A stretch of 9,433 bases of DNA from positions 1 to 9,433 of the forward strand of contig JABMMK010000145.1 of assembly GCA_013205605.1 (NCBI GenBank), given 5' to 3'. A program made the position numbers and the translations under genes. Below the pieces are notes generated by a model. That model was not told the DNA's origin and made no database searches. It saw only the letters and a list, made by a program, of their open reading frames with translations. Positions 1 through 5,352 of the stretch are shown piece by piece; the first letter of the stretch is position 1, and each line of letters starts with the position of its first letter. Source of the DNA: Cytophagales bacterium (lineage in GTDB: Bacteria; Bacteroidota; Bacteroidia; Cytophagales; Spirosomataceae).

Positions 1-1
1 A

Positions 2-448
2 TCCCCTGTGGCTTGGAATGGATTTGAAAAATGGATCGGAGTGGTTTGGTCGGCTTTGATTATCTATTACGTTTGGGGTAAAAATGGACTTACTTTTCAA
101 AAGTTTTTAATATGTATGGCTTTGGGCATTTGTTTAATTTTTGCATATTCGAGGTATGTCGTGCCGAAGATCGAGGGCTATACGCAGGCCACACCCATTG
201 ATTTTTACATTGCCAAATCAGGCCAAAAAGTGTATGTTGAGACTATAGGATTTAAATCTTTTGCTCACTTACTCTATTTTCAAAAGCAAGCGGGAAGTCC
301 GTCGGGCGAGGAATTAATGAATCGATCCTCGGTGGACCGACCTACATTTTTTGTCATGAAGTCTGATGCCGAGGATCGGTTTAAATACCATCCCAATTTG
401 ATTTTAATCAATGAGGAGAATGGCTTTCTGTTCTTTAAACACAGATAA
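2..448 (+). CDS. C-terminal part of a membrane glycosyltransferase (GT39/ArnT-like), 5'-truncated by the window
   Basis: The reading frame is open to the left edge, so the GTG at 8 need not be the start and the gene probably begins outside the window. Two hydrophobic segments (about nt 35-76 and 104-157) are followed by a soluble tail of about 95 residues. The tail has the pattern EGYTQ, then DFY, VYVETIGFKSFAHLLYF and a final DRPTFFV. As I recall, similar tails end Bacteroidota members of the dolichyl-phosphate-mannose mannosyltransferase / ArnT-like family, integral membrane enzymes that move sugars from lipid carriers onto envelope glycans or lipids. The catalytic N-terminal loops are not in the window, so the family call rests on this tail and the membrane topology. 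The alternative is a small uncharacterised two-TM protein. The stop codon directly abuts the stop of the convergent ndk gene, with no bases between. Confidence 0.55.
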   Translation, partial: SPVAWNGFEKWIGVVWSALIIYYVWGKNGLTFQKFLICMALGICLIFAYSRYVVPKIEGYTQATPIDFYIAKSGQKVYVETIGFKSFAHLLYFQKQAGSPSGEELMNRSSVDRPTFFVMKSDAEDRFKYHPNLILINEENGFLFFKHR

Positions 449-871
449 TTAATTTTTCAATTCTTTTTCCGAGAAGAAAAACGCGGCTTCTAAAGCTGCG
501 TTTTCATCCGAGTCCGAACCATGGATGGCATTGGCCTCAATGGATTTTGCAAAGCGCTGACGAATGGTTCCTTCGGCGGCATTGGCTGGGTTCGTTGCGC
601 CGATCAATGTGCGGAAATCTTCCATAGCATTTTCTTTTTCTAAGACCATTGGAATAATGTCACCTGATGACATATAATCGCAAAGACTTTGGAAAAAAGG
701 CCTTTCCTTGTGTACCTCGTAAAAGTTACCAGCTTCCTCTGGGCTTAATTTGATTTTTTTAAGGGCGATGATTTTAAATCCAGCTTCCTCAATCTGTTGA
801 ATGATAGGGCCCGAAAAGCCATCTGAAACGGCATCGGGTTTAATCATGGTAAAGGTTCTATTTGTGGGCAT
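449..871 (-). CDS. ndk: Nucleoside diphosphate kinase
   Basis: This cytoplasmic enzyme transfers the gamma-phosphate of ATP to nucleoside diphosphates through a phosphohistidine, balancing the NTP and dNTP pools. The 140-residue length is normal for the short bacterial form. The family landmarks are in order: TMIKPDAV near the N-terminus (nucleotide-binding Lys11), Tyr51, the FRTLIGATNP segment (Arg87, Thr93), Arg104, Asn114, and the signature NAIHGSDS with catalytic His117. The ATG at 871 gives the expected N-terminus of a few residues before the first beta strand. A good promoter match lies just upstream on the same strand and implies a 5' leader of only about 8-12 nt. The gene is divergent from the DHH phosphoesterase and convergent with the glycosyltransferase-like gene. 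No residue expected for activity is missing. Confidence 0.97.
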   Translation of the reverse strand: MPTNRTFTMIKPDAVSDGFSGPIIQQIEEAGFKIIALKKIKLSPEEAGNFYEVHKERPFFQSLCDYMSSGDIIPMVLEKENAMEDFRTLIGATNPANAAEGTIRQRFAKSIEANAIHGSDSDENAALEAAFFFSEKELKN

Positions 872-872
872 G

Positions 873-888
873 TGTAAATTTTTTTACA
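873..888. repeat. Inverted repeat between the divergent ndk and nrnA genes
   Basis: TGTAAA and TTTACA form perfect 6-bp arms around a 4-nt T spacer. The repeat lies one base outside the ndk start codon and overlaps the end of the ndk -7 box. It could be an operator half-site pair. In AT-rich DNA a repeat of this length can also arise by chance. Confidence 0.3.
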
Positions 889-918
889 AATTTATCTCTA
901 ACTTTGCGAATGCCCAAA
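887..918 (-). promoter_or_regulatory. Predicted ndk promoter, TTTG-N20-TAAATTTG
   Basis: On the minus strand, TTTG (plus-strand CAAA at 915-918) is followed after 20 nt by TAAATTTG (plus-strand 887-894). This fits the Bacteroidota primary-sigma form, TTTG near -33 and TAnnTTTG near -7. Transcription would start around 879-883, a few bases before the ndk ATG at 871. The spacing equals that of the plsY promoter in this window. It is a motif match only. Confidence 0.6.
899..906 (+). promoter_or_regulatory. Predicted -7 box for the DHH phosphoesterase gene, TAACTTTG
   Basis: The octamer fits TAnnTTTG and would place the transcription start near 910-914. No clear TTTG or TTG lies about 20 nt upstream, where the sequence is T-rich, so the match is one-sided. 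If real, it argues against a start codon at 862 or 910 for the gene it serves and favours the ATG at 925 or 943. It overlaps the footprint expected for polymerase on the ndk promoter. Confidence 0.45.
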
Positions 919-924
919 TTTATT

Positions 925-1971
925 ATGGCAGTAAATATTCATATGTCTTCCATTTCTGCTTTACAAGCAAAATTAGTATCAGGTCAAAAGGCGGTTATTA
1001 CGACTCATTTTAATCCAGATTCGGATGCGATTGGCTCAAGCCTTGCTTGGCAACAATATTTAACCTTGAAAGGGCTAGATGCCCAGGTGATTGTACCTTC
1101 TGCAGTAGCTCAAAATCTTCAGTGGATGCCAGGTGCTTCAGCTATTTTAAATGCTGAAAATCCCGTGCATAAAGTGCAAGTAGGCCCCTTAATTGACCAA
1201 GCAGATTGGATATTTTGTTTGGATTTCTCGGGTTTGCAGCGACTACATCAAGTATCTTCTCTGGTTAAACACGCGCGAGGAACGAAAGTAGTCATTGATC
1301 ATCATTTGGATCCAGAGGATTTTGCTGATTATTATTACCATAGGACAATCGCTGCGTCAACGTGCGAGTTAATTTATGATTTAATTGTTGAGTGGGGGGA
1401 TGAGGAATTAATAAGTGAGGACATGGGCTCTTGCTTGTATTCAGGCATTATGACGGATACGGGCAGTTTTAGGCATCCCAATACGACGGCTCACGTACAC
1501 GAGTTGGTTGCCAAATTGATTACATTGGGTGTTAATACTAATGCGATTCATCGAAAGATTTTTGATTCGGCTTCTATAGACCGATTAAAATTTTTAGGCC
1601 ATATTTTAGCTAATCGATTGGAATATTTATCGGAGTATCATTTGGCGATTATGTGGATTACGGAGGAGGATTTAGTCCAATTTAATTCTCAAGCAGGTGA
1701 TACCGAGGGCATTGTAAATTATGGATTACAGATCGCTGGGGCCATTTGGGCCATATTGCTAATTGCAAGACCGGATGGAATTAAATTATCTTTTCGGTCG
1801 ATCGAACCTTTTGCCGTGAACACATTTGCGTCCACTTATTTTGAGGGAGGTGGTCATAAAAATGCTTCGGGTGGTCGATTTTCTGGCGGATCTTTAGCAC
1901 AAGCGAGGGAAAAATTGCAAGAAGTATTACCTTTGTACCTTTCAGAAATAAATCGAGTAAAAAAATTATAA
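925..1971 (+). CDS. nrnA: DHH/DHHA1 family phosphoesterase, NrnA-type (oligoribonuclease / pAp phosphatase)
   Basis: Cytoplasmic NrnA-type enzymes remove mononucleotides from very short RNAs and dephosphorylate pAp, using two metal ions. Taking ATG 925 as start gives 348 residues, normal for the family. Visible motifs are the N-terminal THFNPDSDAIGSS (28-39), the Asp of CLDFSG (Asp100), the name-giving VVIDHH (Asp125, His126, His127), and MTDTGSF (Asp178). The DHHA1 domain carries the glycine-rich EGGGHKNASGGRF (307-319), which binds substrate. All catalytic positions are present. The frame stays open back to a TTG at 862, but that would overlap ndk and precede the predicted transcription start. 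ATG 910, 925 and 943 are all possible, and 943 also gives a good family N-terminus. It probably heads the FKBP-rdgB transcription unit. Substrate preference (nanoRNA, pAp or cyclic-dinucleotide products) cannot be read from the sequence. Confidence 0.9.
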   Translation: MAVNIHMSSISALQAKLVSGQKAVITTHFNPDSDAIGSSLAWQQYLTLKGLDAQVIVPSAVAQNLQWMPGASAILNAENPVHKVQVGPLIDQADWIFCLDFSGLQRLHQVSSLVKHARGTKVVIDHHLDPEDFADYYYHRTIAASTCELIYDLIVEWGDEELISEDMGSCLYSGIMTDTGSFRHPNTTAHVHELVAKLITLGVNTNAIHRKIFDSASIDRLKFLGHILANRLEYLSEYHLAIMWITEEDLVQFNSQAGDTEGIVNYGLQIAGAIWAILLIARPDGIKLSFRSIEPFAVNTFASTYFEGGGHKNASGGRFSGGSLAQAREKLQEVLPLYLSEINRVKKL

Positions 1972-2019
1972 AGAAACTAAACAAATTTTTCATCGGACTA
2001 CGGTCAAAACACCACAATC

Positions 2020-2883
2020 ATGCGTAAACAAATAGGTTTAATTTTTTCAGCAGCGCTATTATTGACTGCTTGTAATAAGAACAAAGTTGAGATAATCGAC
2101 GGAGTAAAAATTCAAATGCATAGCCATGATAATGCCGCAAAGAAATTAAAAGAAGGCGATATCATTACCTTTAATTTAGTGATTAAAAATGGCGCTGATT
2201 CTGTTTTGCAGGATACAAAGAAGGATGGCCAACCAGGAAAAGGAATGATTCAAGCACCTTCTAATGCCCCAGGATCATTTAAAGGATCTTTCGAAAATGG
2301 ATTGCGTTTATTAGCCTTAGGTGATAGTGCAACGATATTAGTGCCGATTGACAGTTTGACAAAGGCCGTTCAATCTCCATTGCCTCCATTCTTGAAGCCT
2401 GGTACTGATTTAAAGTACACCGTAAAAATATTGAAAGTTCAGTCTCGTGCTGAATTTGAAAAGGATATGGAGAAAGAGGCGTCTAAGGCGAAGCAAGATG
2501 CGGCTAAGGATATTGCATTGCAACCTAAAATGATTGCTGATTATATAGCAAAAACAGGTAAGTCATTTTCGACTTCGGCTGCAGGATTGTATTATTCTAT
2601 TGAAAAGCCGGGTGCGGGTGCTTCTCCAAAAATGGGTGAGACGTGGATGGTCAATTACCGGGGTACGTTTTTAAACGGAAAAGAATTTGACAAAGGAAAT
2701 TCAGCTGAAATGCCTGTTGGCCAAATGATTCCTGGATTTAATGAGGCTTTGACTTTATTAAAAGCGGGTGGTAAAGGTACATTTGTGATTCCGTCTACTA
2801 TCGGATATGGCGAGCAAGCACGTGGTCCAATTCCAGCCAATTCAGTGTTAGTTTTTGAAGTAGAAGTGTTGTCTAAGAAATAA
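2020..2883 (+). CDS. FKBP-type peptidyl-prolyl cis-trans isomerase lipoprotein, copy 1
   Basis: Predicted envelope lipoprotein of 287 residues that would speed proline isomerisation in exported proteins. The signal peptide ends in the lipobox LTAC with Cys18 as the lipidated residue. Residues about 29-141 look like a strongly diverged FKBP fold (FENGLRLLALGDSATILVP corresponds to the region after the active-site helix) but lack the usual aromatic pocket. A lysine/glutamate-rich segment (about 142-175), probably helical, links to the C-terminal FKBP domain (188-287). That domain keeps the pocket residues: Tyr213, the Phe223-Asp224 pair, Ile237 and Phe240 in MIPGF, Tyr263 in GYGE, and a PIPANS loop. 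The FKBP lipoprotein GldI of gliding Flavobacterium is a related type, but nothing here ties this gene to gliding. It starts 48 bp after the phosphoesterase gene. Confidence 0.9.
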   Translation: MRKQIGLIFSAALLLTACNKNKVEIIDGVKIQMHSHDNAAKKLKEGDIITFNLVIKNGADSVLQDTKKDGQPGKGMIQAPSNAPGSFKGSFENGLRLLALGDSATILVPIDSLTKAVQSPLPPFLKPGTDLKYTVKILKVQSRAEFEKDMEKEASKAKQDAAKDIALQPKMIADYIAKTGKSFSTSAAGLYYSIEKPGAGASPKMGETWMVNYRGTFLNGKEFDKGNSAEMPVGQMIPGFNEALTLLKAGGKGTFVIPSTIGYGEQARGPIPANSVLVFEVEVLSKK

Positions 2884-2888
2884 GAAAT

Positions 2889-3752
2889 ATGAGAAATTTG
2901 GTGAAGCAGTTTTTAGCGATGGCATTTGTGGGTTCTATATTGACTTCTTGTTTGTCAAATGTTGAGTTGGCAGACGAACTGAAGGCAAAGGAGAATCAGA
3001 CACAAATACTGTCGTACTTCTCCAAGTCAAATCAAACTCCTATTGCCATGGAGAATGGGTCCTATTATGTGCTGACGAAGTCAAATCCTAGTGGAGAATT
3101 AGCATCAAGAGGAGATACCTTGTTGATTCATTATGAATTAGCTAATCTGGTAACAGGAAAGGTTTTGGATAGTACGAATCGCAAAACCAACTCTCCTTTA
3201 ATGTATCAATATGGTTTCTTGAACCCAATTTTCACTCGTTTAATGGCAAATTTACGGGATGAAGAGCAGGCGGTGATGGCTTTGCCAGGTACTTCCCAAT
3301 CTTTTGAGGGATTGCCTGCATATACTCCTTTGAAAGTAACCATTAAAAGTTATTCGGTACGAAGCCAGGGTGATCAAATAAATGCATTTATCGCAAAAAA
3401 AGGCTATAAAGTTACTTCTACGGAAACCGATGGATTGCGTTATATCCAATTGGCACCCGGTACTGGAGACATTCCAGCCACTGGTAAAGTAGTCAAATTA
3501 AAGTATACGGGGCGGTTTTTGAATGGCTTTGCTTTCGACGGAAATATGGCTCGCACGGATAGTTTTTCGGTAACTGTAGGGGGGACTCAAACGGTTATTG
3601 GGTTCCAAAAGGGGATTGAAAAGATGCGTTTGGGGGGGAAGGCGATCGTTGTTTTTCCTTCTACCATCGGATATGGAGAAAAAGGTTCAGGAACAAGTAT
3701 TCCAGGATTTACGCCTTTAATGTTTGAAATTTATATAGCCAAAATTGAATAG
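2889..3752 (+). CDS. FKBP-type peptidyl-prolyl cis-trans isomerase lipoprotein, copy 2
   Basis: A second 287-residue lipoprotein with the same plan begins 5 bp after copy 1, clearly the same transcript. The lipobox is LTSC with Cys21. The N-terminal half (about 57-158) resembles FKBP in strand pattern, but the active-site loop is replaced (NPIFTRLMANL), the GYG tyrosine is gone and a short SQSFEG remains, so catalysis by this half is unlikely. The C-terminal FKBP domain (180-287) is canonical: KYTGRFLNG with Tyr206, Phe216-Asp217, TVIGFQKGI with Val236, Ile237 and Phe239, then PSTIGYGE with Tyr262, Ile271 and Phe279. Around PSTIGYGE its DNA is nearly the same as in copy 1, in line with tandem duplication. 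The partner proteins are unknown. The diverged half may serve as a chaperone or dimerisation module, which is inference. Confidence 0.9.
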   Translation: MRNLVKQFLAMAFVGSILTSCLSNVELADELKAKENQTQILSYFSKSNQTPIAMENGSYYVLTKSNPSGELASRGDTLLIHYELANLVTGKVLDSTNRKTNSPLMYQYGFLNPIFTRLMANLRDEEQAVMALPGTSQSFEGLPAYTPLKVTIKSYSVRSQGDQINAFIAKKGYKVTSTETDGLRYIQLAPGTGDIPATGKVVKLKYTGRFLNGFAFDGNMARTDSFSVTVGGTQTVIGFQKGIEKMRLGGKAIVVFPSTIGYGEKGSGTSIPGFTPLMFEIYIAKIE

Positions 3753-3756
3753 TATA

Positions 3757-4644
3757 ATGAAAAATTTAGTTTACTTTTTTATCGGTCTTTCGCTGGTAGG
3801 CGGAATGTCAAGCTGTAAATTTGAAGAAATAAACCAAACAGAATCTGATAATCAGAAGGAGATCGAAGATTACATGAGTCGTTCAAATTTAAAGCTCCAA
3901 AAATCTCCTGAGGGGATGTATTATTCAATAAATGCAGCTAAATCTACAGGAAAACAGGCATTTAATGCGGATTTAATTAAGTTTTATTATAAAATGACTT
4001 TGTTGGATGGAACTAAAATAGATTCTACGGCAAAGACTTTGGGCCAACTAAAAGGCATGGTTTGGGGGTCAAATTCGAGCATTTTAAATTTGCCCATGTC
4101 CTTTTTGAAGGAGGGAGATTCCGGAATTTTTATATTGCCATCAGCCCTTGCTTTTGGGGGTAATTCTTACACGGATATACCTGCATTTTCAGTGATTAAA
4201 TTAGAGATTGACGTGGTTTCGATCCGGACAGAGGCGGAACAATTGAAAGATTTTCAAACCTTGTACAAAATAACAAGTCCGGAAATATTACCCTCTGGCT
4301 TGATATTTAAAAAGTTGGTTGAGAATCCCAAAGGGGCAGCCATTGCAGGAGGCCAATCTGTAAAAGTAAATTACACTGGGCGATTGAGTTACGGCAATTT
4401 GAAGTATGATGCGGCTATGAAGGTAATTTATGATACAGCTTTTGATTCGGGAACATTTACCTATGTCGCCGGTACTGGCGGTGTTATTGCTGGCTTTGAG
4501 GAGGGAATTTTAAAAATGAGGGTAGGTGAGAAAGCTGCTTTGATTATACCCTCGAAAATTGGCTACGGGGCGAATGGCAGCCCCCCGACAATCCCCCCTA
4601 ATTCTCCACTATATTTTGAAGTTGAGGTGGTGGGAGTCCTATAA
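3757..4644 (+). CDS. FKBP-type peptidyl-prolyl cis-trans isomerase lipoprotein, copy 3
   Basis: Third tandem member, 295 residues from ATG 3757. An in-frame TTG at 3745 lies inside copy 2 and would put four polar residues before the signal sequence, so the ATG 4 bp after the copy-2 stop is preferred. The lipobox is SSC at Cys20, weaker than in the other copies. Its N-terminal FKBP-like half (about 52-157) is the least decayed of the three and still ends in a recognisable LPSALAFGG and DIPAFSVIKLEI, with Phe where Tyr is usual. The C-terminal FKBP domain (180-295) has Tyr206, GVIAGFEEGI (Ile244, Phe247) and PSKIGYGA (Tyr270). It also carries about 12-14 extra residues (around 214-227) between the strand after YTGR and the Phe229-Asp230 pair, which the other two copies lack. 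Its stop overlaps the rdgB start by one base. Confidence 0.9.
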   Translation: MKNLVYFFIGLSLVGGMSSCKFEEINQTESDNQKEIEDYMSRSNLKLQKSPEGMYYSINAAKSTGKQAFNADLIKFYYKMTLLDGTKIDSTAKTLGQLKGMVWGSNSSILNLPMSFLKEGDSGIFILPSALAFGGNSYTDIPAFSVIKLEIDVVSIRTEAEQLKDFQTLYKITSPEILPSGLIFKKLVENPKGAAIAGGQSVKVNYTGRLSYGNLKYDAAMKVIYDTAFDSGTFTYVAGTGGVIAGFEEGILKMRVGEKAALIIPSKIGYGANGSPPTIPPNSPLYFEVEVVGVL

Positions 4645-5240
4645 TGATCGAATTATATTTAGCTACCCAAAACAAACATAAAATTGAAGAGCTATCGGCT
4701 CTTTTGGGTAATCGATTCGTAATTAAATCCATATCCGAGTTGGGTGTTGTAGATGACATCCCTGAAACAGGTATGACGTTAGCTGAAAATTCCAGGCAGA
4801 AGGCTCAGTTTATCGCAGATCGATTTGGGGTGACTTGTCTTTCAGATGATTCGGGACTCGAAGTCGATTGCCTAGGAGGTTTACCAGGTGTTTTTTCAGC
4901 GCGTTTTGCTGGGGAACCTAAAAATGATTTAGCCAATTCCAATAAATTAATGGTTGAGATGAGTAATTACGCTGATCGATCAGCGCGTTTTGTTACGGTC
5001 TTAACTTTTCACCAAAATGGCCAATTCCATCAATTTGAAGGAGAGATTAGGGGAGAAATTATGTTAAGTCCGAGGGGAAATCAAGGGTTTGGGTATGATC
5101 CTTTGTTCCAACCAGAAAATGAGTCTAGGACTTTTGCCGAAATGACGCTTTCAGAGAAGAATGTCATCGCTCATCGAGCACGTGCTTTGCATAAATTCAA
5201 AACTTTTGCCGACGAAAATCTAAAATTTGCCGACGAATAA
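4644..5240 (+). CDS. rdgB: Non-canonical purine NTP pyrophosphatase (dITP/XTP, HAM1/RdgB family)
   Basis: This cytoplasmic house-cleaning enzyme hydrolyses dITP, ITP and XTP to monophosphates and pyrophosphate, keeping deaminated purines out of DNA and RNA. The 198-residue length is typical. Motifs in order are LATQNKHKIEEL (6-17), Glu48 in the TLAENSRQKA segment, SDDSGLEVDCLGGLPG (67-82) with the catalytic Asp69, SARFAG (85-90), GFGYDPLF (148-155) and SEKNVIAHRARAL (170-182). The ATG overlaps the stop of the third FKBP gene as TAATG, which suggests translational coupling, and no Shine-Dalgarno is evident. The C-terminus is odd: FADE occurs twice, seven residues apart (FADENLK then FADE), matching a 12-bp direct repeat in the DNA. 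This adds a short charged tail without touching the core. Confidence 0.96.
   Translation: MIELYLATQNKHKIEELSALLGNRFVIKSISELGVVDDIPETGMTLAENSRQKAQFIADRFGVTCLSDDSGLEVDCLGGLPGVFSARFAGEPKNDLANSNKLMVEMSNYADRSARFVTVLTFHQNGQFHQFEGEIRGEIMLSPRGNQGFGYDPLFQPENESRTFAEMTLSEKNVIAHRARALHKFKTFADENLKFADE
5205..5237 (+). repeat. 12-bp direct repeat at the 3' end of rdgB
   Basis: TTTGCCGACGAA occurs at 5205-5216 and again at 5226-5237, exactly 21 bp apart and in frame, so it encodes FADE twice. The second copy runs straight into the stop codon. A small tandem duplication that lengthened the protein by seven residues would explain it. Confidence 0.7.
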
Positions 5241-5261
5241 CATTTTTTTCATAATACTTTG

Positions 5262-5269
5262 TATTTTTG
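5262..5269 (+). promoter_or_regulatory. Predicted -7 box upstream of the DUF5686 gene, TATTTTTG
   Basis: The octamer fits TAnnTTTG, 22 bp after the rdgB stop. There is no clear TTTG about 20 nt upstream, where a T-tract lies (5243-5249), so support is partial. Transcription would start near 5275, leaving a leader of roughly 75-80 nt that contains a hairpin and an SD-like AGGAG. Confidence 0.4.
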
Positions 5270-5283
5270 TTTCCTTCCTTTTC

Positions 5284-5303
5284 ATTCAAAAGAAATTTTG
5301 AAT
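5284..5303. repeat. Perfect hairpin with GAAA loop in the DUF5686 leader
   Basis: ATTCAAAA and TTTTGAAT form 8-bp perfect arms around GAAA, a GNRA-type tetraloop in the plus-strand RNA. No T-run follows on either strand, so it does not look like an intrinsic terminator. It lies just upstream of the AGGAG at 5309-5313 and could influence translation or RNA stability. The stem is AT-rich and therefore not very stable. Confidence 0.5.
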
Positions 5304-5352
5304 AAAACAGGAGTATTTTGCTTTTAAATTTAGAGAACCCTATTAAAAAGTT

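Noticed and set aside
862..924. Longer nrnA starting at TTG 862 or ATG 910
   Set aside because: A start at 862 would overlap ndk, lie upstream of the predicted transcription start and add residues unlike family N-termini. A start at 910 would be essentially leaderless. 925 or 943 fits better.
1781..2017. Minus-strand ORF of 78 codons
   Set aside because: It lies mostly inside the well-supported nrnA reading frame, has no recognisable domain and no promoter match. It is a shadow of the coding strand.
3745..3756. TTG start for the third FKBP gene
   Set aside because: It lies inside the preceding gene and would put polar residues before the signal peptide. ATG 3757 gives a standard lipoprotein start.
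4896..4992. 13-bp exact repeat TCAGCGCGTTTTG at 4896-4908 and 4980-4992 in rdgB
   Set aside because: Both copies encode SARF, and ARF-type residues at both sites are usual in this family. Shared codons explain the match without a duplication.
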